Assembly (NCBI GenBank): GCA_018806915.1
Contig: JAGKQI010000098.1
Coordinates: forward strand, 1,860,001-1,924,000
Reading direction: 5' to 3'
Source of the DNA: Phytophthora colocasiae
Lineage: Eukaryota > Oomycota > Peronosporomycetes > Peronosporales > Peronosporaceae
Length of the DNA: 64,000 nt
Part shown: one piece after another, positions 1 through 10,760 of the stretch
Numbering within the stretch: position 1 is the stretch's first letter
Layout of the letters: each line of letters starts with the position of its first letter
Program-made: the position numbers and the translations under genes
The notes under the pieces: generated by a model
The model's database searches: none
Told to the model about the DNA's origin: nothing
Seen by the model: only the letters and a program-made list of their open reading frames with translations

Positions 1-1277
1 GGTAGAACGATCTCCCACCCGTCAGGATAACGATCTAATAGTGCTCGAGTATCCTGTTTCTGTTGAAGACCAGGGAGTTGGAGCTTCGGAATACGCAATT
101 GAAAGCACTTGGGCTTTGTACGGGTCACTCGTTTCGACTGGAGATGGAAATACACTGTCTGCTTCGATATGGGATCCATTTCAACTCGCCATTGCTTACG
201 TTCAGCTTCATCTTCATCTTCATTAGGCTCTTCATCTTGAGGGTTTGCCTCCATTCGCTTTTGACTGAGTTGAGGCCTGGTAGCAAGTGATACCAGTCGA
301 TTTCCAGCAAGAATCAACGTTTGAAGCTTATGTAGAGACACAAGACCACACGGAAGTAGTTGGAAGTGGTTGTAGCTTGCATCCAACGTCACCAATTTCG
401 TCAATAAATGAAGGTTTGGAATCTCTTGCAGTCGATTCCGACTCGCATCTAACACCTCCAATGTCTCTGGAAGCTCAAGAGGAAGACTATCCAGCTGATT
501 CCCGGAGATGTTGAGAATACGGAGGTACCGCAATTTCCCTAAGGCTTGAGCTGGCAATCGAGCTAAGGCGTTTTCCTTGTAAATTAGCGTCTCAACTTCT
601 GGAAAAGCTTGGACAAAAGTATCAGGAAGTTCACGTAGAGCATTTCGAGAGACATTGACAGTTCGAATCGTACGAGCAAGTTGCAGTAACAGTGTCGTAA
701 AGACTGCAGCTCGTGGGATATGCACGAGTTCCAAAGACTTAAGGTCGAGCTCTTGTGAACCGTAGGATCGACGAACAGCAGCTCGTATTTGAGTCTCCAA
801 TTGCGCTCGATGTGCAGCTTCACGCAGCTTTTTGTTGGTCAGAAGCTTCGCTGGAGAAGAATCTTTGGCTTTAAGACGCTGTCGATCGATTCGCACGTTC
901 ATTGAGTTGAGTGTTGGAATTCCACACGTTGCGAGCCTCGTTTCAGCAAAGTTGGCGGTGAATTTCCGGTCATTTTGATCGCGTTCGAATGCTTCTTCTT
1001 GGGTAATTTGAAGCTGTCGATGGCGTTCGTTAAGTATTGCGATGGTATTTCGAGCAGCTTTGTAGCTCTTCCCAGCAGCTTCGTACTCCTTAGCCATGTC
1101 GATATGTGGAGGTTTGCGCTGGAACCCATGGCCACTTCGCTTTGGAGAAGTGCTGCCCTTATAGAGGAAGCCATCACCAGGGTCTTCGTCGGTTAAAGCC
1201 CGAGGGAATCGACCTGCTAAGGACATTGGAGAGGGATCATTATACTTGAAAGCCGATGAGGATTGAGAAGAATCCAT
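1..1277 (-). CDS. Leucine-rich-repeat protein with degenerate WW-like tail (partial, runs off left edge)
   Basis: One reading frame is open on the minus strand from an ATG at 1277 to the window edge, about 425 codons with no stop, so the C-terminus lies outside. The N-terminal 150 residues are polar and low in structure. From about residue 190 there are LRR units with the pattern LRELPDTF, LRYLRILNISGNQLDSLP, LVTLDASYNHF and LQTLILAGNRL, about 22-24 residues apart. After an acidic NEDEDEAE stretch comes a WW-like segment (QWRVEMDPISKQTVYFHL, then VTRTKP) in which the second tryptophan is replaced by Arg. LRR proteins usually act as protein-binding scaffolds; no catalytic domain is visible. 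The start lies 118 bp from the start of the divergent kinase gene. The LRR call is firm; the function is unknown. Confidence 0.8.
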   Translation of the reverse strand, partial: MDSSQSSSAFKYNDPSPMSLAGRFPRALTDEDPGDGFLYKGSTSPKRSGHGFQRKPPHIDMAKEYEAAGKSYKAARNTIAILNERHRQLQITQEEAFERDQNDRKFTANFAETRLATCGIPTLNSMNVRIDRQRLKAKDSSPAKLLTNKKLREAAHRAQLETQIRAAVRRSYGSQELDLKSLELVHIPRAAVFTTLLLQLARTIRTVNVSRNALRELPDTFVQAFPEVETLIYKENALARLPAQALGKLRYLRILNISGNQLDSLPLELPETLEVLDASRNRLQEIPNLHLLTKLVTLDASYNHFQLLPCGLVSLHKLQTLILAGNRLVSLATRPQLSQKRMEANPQDEEPNEDEDEAERKQWRVEMDPISKQTVYFHLQSKRVTRTKPKCFQLRIPKLQLPGLQQKQDTRALLDRYPDGWEIVL

Positions 1278-1395
1278 GATGGAAGCTGGCAGCGGATAAA
1301 ACCAACTTGAAATGGGATGCTACAGGTCTTTCTCCGACTCAACTCCATTCCCTATTTTTGAGGTATCAACTCGCCACTTTCCTTCTATCCCAGCA
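1278..1395. promoter_or_regulatory. Shared divergent promoter, LRR gene / NEK kinase
   Basis: Only 118 bp separate the ATG of the minus-strand LRR gene from the ATG chosen for the plus-strand kinase. Both transcripts must start in or near this gap. An in-frame upstream ATG for the kinase at 1312 would shorten the gap to 34 bp, but the 28 residues it adds do not look like part of the kinase fold. No TATA-like box stands out. Confidence 0.5.
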
Positions 1396-3511
1396 ATGGA
1401 CAGGTACGTGAAAGTGCGTAAAATCGGCCAAGGAAGCTTCGGATGTGCCTATTTGGCAACTCGAAAGTCTGATCCGAACAAGCAGCAGCTCGTGATTAAG
1501 GAGATCCAGTTGGATCCTCGAGATCAAGCCGATGCTCAACGTGAAGCTCGTCTTCTAGCAGCATTGGATCATCCGAACATCATCGCGTGCAAAGAGAGCT
1601 TCATGCTCAAGCCACCGACTCCCAGTGTGTTGTTAGGGCGCCACCGTCCAAGTGTCTTGTGTATCGTGACGGAGTTCGCAGACGGTGGCGATTTAAGTGA
1701 CGAAATCGAGCGACGAACTAAACGTCGAGCATATTTCAACCCTGATGAGCTATTGGGACTGTTCGTACAGGTTTGTCTAGCTTTGAAACACCTTCACGAC
1801 CGGAAAATCCTCCATCGAGATATCAAACCAGCGAATATCTTCCTCACCAAATCTGGGGTCGTCAAAGTCGGAGATTTGGGCGTCGCAACTGTGCTAAGTC
1901 ACACGTTGGCATGTGCTAAGACTTCAATTGGGACTCCGTACTACACAGCGCCGGAAATTTGTCTCGGAAAGAGGTACAACGCCAAAGCGGACATTTGGAG
2001 TTTGGGCTGTGTCCTGTTCGAAATGGCGTCCTTCCTCCATGTCTTTGACGGTCGTAGCCAACGCCAATTGTTCGAGAACATCGTGAGTGGAGCGACACCG
2101 AAGTTACCCGCTTGTGGGGGGCTTAACTCCATCAAGAAGGAGCTGCAAGCACTAGTGGACGATATGTTACGTAAAGAACCACGTCAACGTCCAAGTGTTA
2201 ACCAACTTATCCGTCGACCGCTAGTGTTGGCTCGGATCCAGACTTTCTTGTCGAACAGAGCGATCGCGTCCGAAATGAACCACACAGTTCTGCATGGACA
2301 AAATGTATTCCACAAGAAAGTGGCAGTGGAAGATAAAGTTATGTTGCTGGATGTTCGTCAAGCTGAGCCTGCACGTGCTGCTGCTAAACTTCAGGTCAAA
2401 CGAGTGGGATCTCTTCTAGGAGCTAGTCGAAAAACCCGAGGTCTTCCGTCTGGAGCTGTAAGAACTCGGCCAGTTCCGAAACGAGTTCAACCGGCCAGAG
2501 TTCCAGATGAGAAAGCTGCTAAGCGGGTAGTGCCTAAAACCAAACGACTCGATTCAAATGCTGCTGCTCAAATGAAAGCCAAGTTGAAAGCTCAGATCAA
2601 AGCGAAAGAAGCTGCAGCAGTTGCAGCACTCCCAGATCCTCCCAAAGCCCACGGTGGAGTTTCAGAGCGTGTGGCAGCTTTCAACGCACAGGTGGGTAGT
2701 TGTAGTGTTGAATATTTGTCTTCAGTGTGTGCTTAAAATGCTGTCGTTGATGCAGTGGGCTGCCCAGAAAGAGCAACTTGTGAAGAATCTGCCTCCTCCT
2801 GCCCCAATTTCCAAGAGAATGAATATCTCCATCAAGCCTGCACGAGCATATCCCAAGCCAGTTGCCATTAATAAGGGTCCTCCTCCAGCTCCAGTGGCAG
2901 TTCGACGCCAACCCGCCAAGCAGAAAAGCGTTTTATCTGCTCCTAAAACACGAACTCCAGCAGTTCGCAACAGTAAAATTTCCCTTCGTGAGCGTCGACT
3001 CGAGTTCCAGAAGGGAAAACAGGGAGAAAAGCCCCACTCAAAAGCTTCTCCACTCGATGACCCGATCATCTTAGTGCAACAGCTCCCAGACTTTAAAGTA
3101 ACTCCAACTTTTCCCCCACCACCGGAACCAAAGGTTTCAACTGATAACGAGGCGGAATCCACTCAAAGCGAAGAGAACAATCTAACTTCGCTGCCATCAA
3201 TGGCCAATTTGGAGTTTGAACGGATGGTTCTTCAGCTAAAAAGCGTCGTAGACGCGGACGTGACAGCCAGCGACGATGAGGACGACGATGAACCCCCTCC
3301 ACCGTATTCACCAACACATTCACTGGAAACGTTAACGATTTCAGTTTTGGAAGACCCAAAGTTTTGCTCAGCTCTTGGAAAACACTTGCAACAGTACAAG
3401 ACAAACGCTCCTGCAAACGAACAAGTAAAAGAAGAACATTTGACAGTGGATCCAACACACCAGACTACGCTTACCTGGATGCAGAACTACCTCTCAGCTC
3501 TACTGCAGTAA
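1396..3511 (+). CDS. NIMA-related (NEK) Ser/Thr protein kinase
   Basis: The gene has two exons, 1396-2691 and 2756-3511, with a 64-bp GT-AG intron (phase 0), giving 683 aa. The kinase domain starts at once: glycine loop IGQGSFG (residues 10-16), ATP-binding Lys35, catalytic HRDIKPANIF at 140-149, metal site DLG (not DFG) at 160-162, and activation segment GTPYYTAPE at 179-187. DLG and the N-terminal position of the domain are typical of the NEK family, which acts in mitosis, centrosomes and cilia. The tail from about 310 is basic and proline-rich and ends in an acidic DDEDDDE patch. The start at 1396 is preferred because the fold begins right there. The gene ends convergent with the cyclin gene. 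The NEK subfamily cannot be fixed. Confidence 0.9.
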
Positions 3512-3793
3512 ACAAGTGACAACAGTTTCCACAAATTTGGCTTTTGTTTTGTTTTCTGGTACTTACAGCATCCAGAGTTCTTCACTCATCACATTCACAT
3601 GTTTCTCTTTCTCTCCATCGAGGTCGCTTGCGTTGCCTCCAAGAAGTTCATCTTCAACAGCTACTAGGCACTGCACGAATCACTAGACTCACTCATCAAA
3701 ATAAAAACACACCATCACCCGCTCTCCTTCTCACCGCCGTCTTGAATCCGCATTCTTTCTGCTGGTTGGGCGGCTTTAGACGCTTTGGTTCAT

Positions 3794-6376
3794 TCACTGC
3801 TTCACCGTGCTGTTCGTGGACAAACGGTACATTGAAGCCCCCAACGAGCTCCCACCAGCCACACGCACCTGCATGTGCACCAGCTGCTCCAGACTAGCGG
3901 CAGGTGAAGCCTTAGACACCTTGGACTTAGCCCCACCAACAGCAGAACGGCCGGCATTGGCCCCTGCCTGCATACTTTCAGCAGCTGACGTGGTCGTGAT
4001 GGTCACGCTGCGACGACGAGGCACGGGCATCAGCTTGGACCTCTCCTGGTATTCCTCCGACAGCACTTGCATCTTCCGCGCTCCGTCCAAATTGAGAGGC
4101 GCGCTCTCATCAAAAGCTTCCAGTAAGCCCATGGTGGCACACATCGAGCGCAGGTGGAAGTAGTACTTGGCGTAGGATACGGCGGACACACGAACGTTGT
4201 ACTCGACAGCGCTCAGATACACCAGCTCGAGCTCATTAATCTGCTTCAACGAGAGCTCTGGCCAGATCTTGGAGAAGTCGGCGTTGGTCATACTCAAGTC
4301 ATCCCAGACCTTGGAGGCCATCACCATAGAACAAAACACCAGACGACGCCAATTCTCTCCGCGCAACTGCAGACAGCCACTCGTGTTCTTCAGGAGGCGC
4401 TCCACATACACGAGACTCATAATGATGCACTCAGACTCCATCTGCGCACGGGAGAACACGTGCTTGACGAACGAGGCAATTTCTGAAAGGGTGGGGACCA
4501 CATCCAACATAACATCATCGTCCTCCACCTCCACGAAGGTCGACGCTTCAGCATCCAGTTCATCCGAGACAGACGCAAGACGTTGGCGGTCACGGGCCGT
4601 CACAAACACGTCGAAGCGCGGGTCCGCACGGATCGGATCTTCCAGCGCCTCCATCATATGCGCACGCAACACTGTAGCCACACACTGAATAGTGGCATCT
4701 TGGTCCGGCACGTCCATCGTTCCCATGCGTAAGTAAATGGAGTTAGTGCTGTTGGAACGACGTCGCAGAGCTCGTGGCTTGTCAGTTGGGGTGGCCGGAC
4801 TCTTCAGCTCACGGTTTTTCGTGTTCATAAGAGCTGAAGCCGAGCTGCCTCTCCCGGTAGCAGCGCCCATCATCGGGGCCTGTAGTGACGGTCTTCCTTT
4901 GCCGTTAGCAGCTCTAACAGCACGAGCATACGCCTCCAAGTCAGAGGCTCTTGGCACTAGAGCAGCAAGACGAACCCGTTCCTGAATAGGCGACGGCATT
5001 GCGAGACACATTGAGGCATCACGGCCGACTTCATCCACATCGAGACCATCGCTCCCCTTGCGTGACGAGGTCACCACCGGAGTTTCGTACGACGACAGCG
5101 TCCTGAATAGGGACGGACGCTTTTTCCCGTCCTGATTGTCCTCTGAATAGCGTTCCAACGACTCTGGTTCCTGTTGAGGCTGGTTCTCACTCGGACGCAT
5201 GTACGGCACGCCCATTCCCTCGGGTGTCGTGGGTAGCGATCGCGTCGAGTTCAAAATCATCTGACGAGCTGAACCGGGCAGAGAACGCGCTGATCCACTC
5301 GTGAACGAGTTGAAGCTGCTGCGCGCACTGTTGCAGCTCACAGTACTAGCAGACGATCGGGTCGAGAGGTGCGGGGACATCTCGTGGGGCTTGTGAACCG
5401 CATCCGGCGTGCTTTGACTTGAGCTGGGCGTCTCGCTGTCGCGCGTATAGTATCCGTCACGCAACTTAAGCTTAATGTTATTCTCCATAACAGAGAAAAA
5501 CTGGCGCTTCTCACGCGTTTCAGCCGCAACGAGCTCCTCAGGCTTCTTCCACGTTGTTTCACGAGTAATCGGGTGGTAGTAGTAGGGTTTCTTGGACTTG
5601 GGGTCAACAGCCACACGCCAAGCTACAGGCTCAGGAACGGAGCTGCGTGTTGGAGCTGAAGTGCGAACAGGAGCCTGATTACGGGGTCCAGGCGCTGAAG
5701 TGCGAGCCGGAACCTGATTGCTTAACCCTCGCGAAGCAGAATTTCCCTCAGTAGCAGTTGTCGCTGAGCGTCCACGACTGACACCACGACTCTGACTGTT
5801 ACCTGCATTGACCTGTCGTCCACCCCTGCAATTTCCTGTGAACGTCGACTTGTTGTTTCCACGCTGTTCCTCCGGTTGGCGTTGGCTGCGGTGTCTATTG
5901 CGACTCTCCACTCTGTCAGCGCTGTGACGTTCCCTCAGTACATCGAACGGTAGATCATCCTGGCTCATAGCGATCATAGCAGGACGTCCAGCCAGATCCT
6001 CGTCTCTCTCCATAGCTCGAGCTGAAAAGTATTCCGGTCTCTTCTCGTTCGTTGTGGACCTGTGTAGTCTCGGCTGTCGGACCTGGTTACTCCTCGTTTC
6101 TCCTCTGTGACGTGAAGACGAACTAGACGTCACTCGGTTTTGCTTCATCATCCCCTGGTGCTGTTGGGGGTACATTCCAGGAGTGTACCCCATGTATCCC
6201 TGCATCTGAGCTTGAGCTGCCATCGCCGCAAAACGCGGGTCTTGTGCCATGTCCATGGAGCTGCTTCCTCCTCTGCTTCGGTGGTGACGACGTTGTGGCT
6301 GGTTGGGGCCTGGGGTCGCCTGTGGATGGCCAGAAGTCGTCATGTTCATGCGCAGAGGCGACACCACGCTGTTCAT
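3794..6376 (-). CDS. WW-domain cyclin-like protein (PHO80/cyclin Y type)
   Basis: This intronless gene encodes about 860 aa. The N-terminal half is low complexity (His, Gln, Arg, Ser rich). A canonical WW domain follows, with first Trp in VAWRVAVDPKSKKPYYYHP and second Trp in TTWKKPEEL. Near the C-terminus is a cyclin box: SEIASFVKHVFSRAQMESE, then YVERLLKNT, WRRLVFCSMVMASKVWDD and LKQINELELVYLSAVEYNV. The pattern SMVMASKVWDD is typical of the PHO80/cyclin Y group that binds PCTAIRE/PHO85-like kinases. WW domains bind proline-rich ligands. The frame stays open upstream to 6550, but the 58 extra residues are hydrophobic and A/T-rich and read like 5' UTR, so the ATG at 6376 is chosen. Confidence 0.85.
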   Translation of the reverse strand: MNSVVSPLRMNMTTSGHPQATPGPNQPQRRHHRSRGGSSSMDMAQDPRFAAMAAQAQMQGYMGYTPGMYPQQHQGMMKQNRVTSSSSSRHRGETRSNQVRQPRLHRSTTNEKRPEYFSARAMERDEDLAGRPAMIAMSQDDLPFDVLRERHSADRVESRNRHRSQRQPEEQRGNNKSTFTGNCRGGRQVNAGNSQSRGVSRGRSATTATEGNSASRGLSNQVPARTSAPGPRNQAPVRTSAPTRSSVPEPVAWRVAVDPKSKKPYYYHPITRETTWKKPEELVAAETREKRQFFSVMENNIKLKLRDGYYTRDSETPSSSQSTPDAVHKPHEMSPHLSTRSSASTVSCNSARSSFNSFTSGSARSLPGSARQMILNSTRSLPTTPEGMGVPYMRPSENQPQQEPESLERYSEDNQDGKKRPSLFRTLSSYETPVVTSSRKGSDGLDVDEVGRDASMCLAMPSPIQERVRLAALVPRASDLEAYARAVRAANGKGRPSLQAPMMGAATGRGSSASALMNTKNRELKSPATPTDKPRALRRRSNSTNSIYLRMGTMDVPDQDATIQCVATVLRAHMMEALEDPIRADPRFDVFVTARDRQRLASVSDELDAEASTFVEVEDDDVMLDVVPTLSEIASFVKHVFSRAQMESECIIMSLVYVERLLKNTSGCLQLRGENWRRLVFCSMVMASKVWDDLSMTNADFSKIWPELSLKQINELELVYLSAVEYNVRVSAVSYAKYYFHLRSMCATMGLLEAFDESAPLNLDGARKMQVLSEEYQERSKLMPVPRRRSVTITTTSAAESMQAGANAGRSAVGGAKSKVSKASPAASLEQLVHMQVRVAGGSSLGASMYRLSTNSTVKQ

Positions 6377-7850
6377 GTAAAAAAAAATGTTTTTTTTCTC
6401 TCCAAAAATTCCAGTTCTGAAGAGAAAAAAAGAATTTAAAAAAAAAGTCGTTGAAAAAAGACGAAAATCACGCAGTTCTCTCCGACGTTTCCTGTGTTTG
6501 CCACTGCCTGGCGCGGCCTCCGCTACAGTAAAGCTGATGCGCGCGCTCACTCGCTAGTAAACCGCTCGCTCTTCCGGGAGAAGAAGCCGCTCTGACACTT
6601 GGGCGATTGGCCGCAAAATGTCGCGTTTGGGGCTAATTCGACCCCCTAGCCCGACCTTTCCCCATACAAATCTAAGTCGCACCGAATTTCTACCGACTTT
6701 TACTGGTCTACTGTACTTGGTTTTTTATTTACGAAACTTTTTGTGGCTGCGTGCTCTTGGAACATGGCGATCGCGGTGCAAACGGAAATCCACTGTCCTG
6801 CCCTGTTCAAAGTTCTTACGTTCATTTTGTTGCCAATTCTCACACATGCCCGTACATGTAAAAGCGAGAGAATACAATAACCTTGACTTTCCTGGTCACC
6901 CCATCCCGAACCGAGTCCTGCACAAGCCGATTGTCGACTTTCTCGCCGCGAAACTCGTCACGGCGGAAAACATCGGGCAGTGGAGAAACCTTTGGATTGG
7001 TGTTGAAGAGATCGAGTCAGTGTTAGTAACCCACGTCTCAAGAGCTCCACTCCAGCCACGCGGCCTTCGGTGGTTCTGCTGCCTCCTGCAGGGACCAACC
7101 GAGTCCCTGCTGGGGTTGCTGAAACTTTGATCAAATATCAAATATCTTGAGGGCAGCCGTGACTTACGGCCAGCTTGAAGCTCCAATGCTGGTCTGGGTT
7201 GAACCTCTTTCAGAGGAATCTCCTGGAACTTCATCAAAGTCATCCTCTGGATCTCGTTCGTCTTGGCCATTTTGCAGCCGTGGAACTCGACCGCTACTCA
7301 CTGACTCAAGAGTGCGTCCAGCTGGTGGCTAGGCATCGCTGGCATCTGGGTGGTCGTCTGAGCTGTTATTACTGCACCAACATGGCCGCAAAGACCACAT
7401 GAAGACATTCGTTGCTGTTAGTATGCTGCTTGCTTCACGCTGAGTCGCAGCAACAATATCTTCGAAAAGTTTGTGACGCTGTCGATCACCGAGACGAGTG
7501 CTGGTCGCGGCAGAGGCGATGACTGAAGTACAGTAGACGGAGCAAGCCTCGATGCTACTCCTTTGACTGCCATCGCAGGTCATACTTACGCGGGGGGCAC
7601 AGCAATACAAACCGTTGTAATGGCACATACTGTATGTGCATGTATTTCTACAAGTCTCGACGTTAGATAACCCGAGACGGAGGCACATGCTCACTCATAG
7701 CATTTTTGTTGAATCGTGAACGTTTACATGATGGAAAGCTTCAGGATCGGTAACAACGGCATTATATGAAGTAGTGTCCGCTAAACTCAACATTCAACAT
7801 TATGGCTATGGGTGACTGCATGCAGTAGGTCCGCAAGGCTGTTTTGACAA
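6377..7850. other. Gene-poor spacer, 1.5 kb
   Basis: No convincing gene is seen. Short frames exist on both strands (for example 6618-7130 plus and 6896-7270 minus), but none shows a recognisable domain. The first 100 bp next to the cyclin start are runs of A and T. A TACATGTA-type palindrome lies near 6852. This spacer and the next two separate the two GH12 genes from their neighbours. Confidence 0.5.
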
Positions 7851-9269
7851 TTAGTCACGACGGGCACGACGCAGCGTGCACTTAGGGTTGGTACCAGTGG
7901 AAGGGGTCTCCTCACTCGACGAGGACGTTGTAGGGGCAGTTGTGGTCTCCTGCTGATCGGTGGACGAACCCGTGCTAGGCGTTTCCTCGCTCGAGGACGA
8001 AGTGGTGGGAGTGCTAGCATCACCAGAGCCATGAGTCGTGGACTCGTCCGATCCCGACGTAGTAGTCTCACCGCCCGAAGACGAAGCCGGGGTTTCTTCA
8101 GTCGCCGATCCGGTGCTGGGGGTCTGCGCACTTGAACCCGTGCTAGGAGTTTGTTCCGACGAACCAGCGTCAGATGAAGGGGTCTCGGCCGACGAACCGG
8201 TACTGGAAGTAGCAGGGGTTTGCTCACTCGAGCCCGACGAAGGGATTTCCTCGGTCGACGAACCAGTGCTAGACGTAGCAGGAGTCTGCTCACTTGAGCC
8301 AGTGCTGGAAGTGGAAGGAGTCTCCTCCGTCGACGATCCAGTGGTCGAAGTGGCCGGGGTCTGCTCACTGGAGGATCCAGTGCTAGAAGTGGTAGGAGTC
8401 TGCTCGCTCGAAGAACCAGTGGAAGGAGCGGTAGTAGTCTGCTCACTGGAAGAACCAGTGCTGGAGGTCGAAGGAGCAGTCGTCGTCTGAGCACCAGTGG
8501 AGCTGCTGTCGCCCGACTGCGCAGGGGTAGTCGAACCGCCCTTGCCAGTGTTCACAGTGGCCGAGTACTTCGAGACAGTCATGCTAACGTCAGTACCGAC
8601 GAACGGCTCAGTACCGCACTCCACCTTGATCAGGTACTGGCTGGTCTTGAAGCTCTGGCTCTTGGATAGGTAGTTGAAGAACTCCATGAGGTCACCCTCG
8701 AAGTTCTCGACTTGCTTAGAGGCCACGAACGAGTACACCATCATCTGTCCGTTGGGTCCCTTGTAGACGCTCCACTCAGTGCCAGCGATGGTGGTCTTGT
8801 CAATGGCCTTGCCGGTGCTTGAGATCGGGCCGGCGCCACCGATAGCAGCGAGCCAAATCATGATCTCGAACTCCTTCTCGCCCTTCGCAGTGGAACTCGT
8901 GAACAGATCGTAGGCCACATCGGCCACGACGTTACCGCTGTACTTGACCGTGTACGACATGGTGGACGGGATGGACTTGACCTCGGTTAGTGGAACGGGG
9001 TCGAATTCAAGAGCAGCATTAGCAAAAGACTTGACGCTCTTGTCACCGCCCTGCCACGACCACTTGGTGTGCCACGAGACAGTGTCACCCGAGCCGCTGG
9101 CTAGACCGGTACACTGCTTGCCACCACCCGTGGCAGCGCTGGATCCCCACAGGTTGTTGTAGATGATGTAGTTACCGGACTTGGCCTGGCCCCACTGGTC
9201 ACAGAAATCCGCGGCGGAGGCTACAGACACGGCCGCAGCAGTCAAAGCAGCAGCGAAGAAAACCTTCAT
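7851..9269 (-). CDS. Secreted GH12 endoglucanase (XEG1-like) with Ser/Thr-rich tail
   Basis: This intronless gene encodes 472 aa. Residues 1-20 form a signal peptide (MKVFFAAALTAAAVSVASA). The GH12 catalytic domain runs from about 21 to 242 and keeps both acidic residues: Glu135 in FEIMIWL and Glu221 in CGTEPFVGTDV, the positions expected for the nucleophile and acid/base. GH12 enzymes of Phytophthora cut xyloglucan and beta-1,4-glucan in the plant cell wall, and some are recognised by plants as elicitors. After residue 245 comes a roughly 215-residue Ser/Thr/Glu repeat tail (units like SSTGSSSEQTPATS), probably O-glycosylated, ending in Lys-Cys and a basic RRARRD. Known XEG1 proteins stop at the end of the catalytic domain. 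The frame is open upstream to 9404 but the signal peptide fixes the start. Confidence 0.93.
   Translation of the reverse strand: MKVFFAAALTAAAVSVASAADFCDQWGQAKSGNYIIYNNLWGSSAATGGGKQCTGLASGSGDTVSWHTKWSWQGGDKSVKSFANAALEFDPVPLTEVKSIPSTMSYTVKYSGNVVADVAYDLFTSSTAKGEKEFEIMIWLAAIGGAGPISSTGKAIDKTTIAGTEWSVYKGPNGQMMVYSFVASKQVENFEGDLMEFFNYLSKSQSFKTSQYLIKVECGTEPFVGTDVSMTVSKYSATVNTGKGGSTTPAQSGDSSSTGAQTTTAPSTSSTGSSSEQTTTAPSTGSSSEQTPTTSSTGSSSEQTPATSTTGSSTEETPSTSSTGSSEQTPATSSTGSSTEEIPSSGSSEQTPATSSTGSSAETPSSDAGSSEQTPSTGSSAQTPSTGSATEETPASSSGGETTTSGSDESTTHGSGDASTPTTSSSSEETPSTGSSTDQQETTTAPTTSSSSEETPSTGTNPKCTLRRARRD
7880..8520 (-). repeat. Degenerate in-frame tandem repeats coding the GH12 tail
   Basis: Units of about 36-45 bp encode S-S-T-G-S-S-(S)-E-Q-T-P-A/T-T-S and variants (TEETPS, SAETPS). 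Unit length and sequence vary, but the frame is kept. Such arrays commonly change length by slippage, so the copy number may differ between isolates. Confidence 0.8.
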
Positions 9270-10760
9270 ACTTGTCAAGTTGTCCGAACTGGCTGGTTTA
9301 GTGCGTGGCAAATCGCTGAATGGGGTGTGCTGGTCATCAATGTTGCCTATGTTGCTGGGCTGCTCGTACTCACGAGCCGTGAGGATAGACAACAGACGCA
9401 TCAAAGCGACAACTTGTGCTCATCAGATGAGCCTCATCTTACCCTGTTAGCAAAAGCTTGTTCCTGCTCGGCAGATGGGATGTAGGCGAGGCTTCAGCGT
9501 AAGGGCAACTTCATACAAAAAGTACTCTTCAAACCGGAACTGAACTCATTTTACGCACGCTGATTGGTCAAACGGACTTGAAGCCGGAATTTTCTGTTCG
9601 ACCATGCTGTGCTCGTTTTTCAGCGCTCGTGCCATCGTTCCCTTGGCATCAATGGCCAAGAACAACATGCGAACTCCTCTGCATGAAGTCAAGGCGTCTT
9701 ATAACGTAGTTTACCCATTCCGATCTGTTGTTTTGCAGGCTCGAAAGCCGTAGGTGCTTGATTGAGCTCAAGGTTTTCGTTGTTGCGGAATCGTTACCAT
9801 TGTGGAAGCGTCTCACAGGACAGGTTCCCCCCATCACCTTCAGGAACCAGTGCGAAGTCACTTGTGACGTGCTCATGGTTCTCTTGGGCCGTGATGCACT
9901 CGGTGATAAGCGAACGCTTTGGCTGGTTGCAAGCGCTGCAGCTGATGGATATGTAGCTGGTGTACTGTATCCAGACATGGAACATGTACATGTACATGGA
10001 CACGTCTTGCTAACACAGGGTCATGTGCTGTAAGCGTACTGGATAACATATGATCGTGACAGCTATCGAATGATGTTGACAGTTTAGGTTGGCAACAAGT
10101 TTGATGGCTGTGCAGTACAGTGTTGATCTGATCAATGCGCTTACACTCGAATCAATCACTGGTAGAGTCTAGGGACTGATGAATTACATGTATATGGAGC
10201 TGTAGTGCAAATGCATGCGTCGCAACAAGTACACTAATTGAATGGCAGATTCATCAATCAAGTACTTGTAAAACATACTTAAGTACATGTACCTCAGTGC
10301 TACCGTTTATAAATGCGCTAGTCAAAGTGAATACTGATGTTATCATCTCATAAACGTTATAGATAAAGGATCTTTTCCCCACTACCCCCGCTAAAATACA
10401 TGTGAAAAACTGTCCTCTAAAAGTTAATCAACTACTAACATGTGAAGAAGAAGGATTTGATTACAAGCTACTGATGGTCAAATTTGGGGCATTCGTTCCG
10501 AATGGAGATCAATCGGCAAAACCTAACTGTTGGATCAGTAGCGTGACGTGAAAAGACAGCGTACTAGTATATCCGTTAAATTTTTTTTTCCAACGTGGAT
10601 CTCTAGGACGCCTCTCAAACGTGCAGCCTAAACAAGCAGCCTTTGACCATCCAAGCTTTATTTCCACTCATGATAACTACATACATGTATGACTGCATGT
10701 CCACTCGACGGAGAAGCCTAGATATGGCAGCTTATCCAGCGAGGCACCATTCACTACAGT
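9270..10760. other. Gene-poor spacer with TACATGTA palindromes
   Basis: This stretch of 1.5 kb lies between the two GH12 copies and shows no supported gene. It holds several alternating palindromes built from ACATGT, the clearest at 9981-10000, with others near 10186, 10286, 10400 and 10682. Small frames at 9649-9978 (minus) and 9728-10033 (plus) overlap each other and have no recognisable domain. Confidence 0.5.

Noticed and set aside
1312..1395. Upstream in-frame ATG for the NEK kinase
   Set aside because: The added 28 residues do not fit the kinase fold and lie within the shared divergent promoter.
4154..4688. Plus-strand frames of 110 and 163 codons opposite the cyclin box
   Set aside because: Antisense shadows of a conserved coding domain.
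6618..7130. 170-codon plus-strand frame in the first spacer
   Set aside because: No recognisable domain, low-complexity start, no clear promoter; likely chance.
7787..8494. Arg/Leu/Pro-rich minus-strand frame of 235 codons, and an acidic plus-strand frame at 8038-8490
   Set aside because: Both are shadows of the GH12 tail repeats; repeated Ser/Thr/Glu codons keep other frames open.
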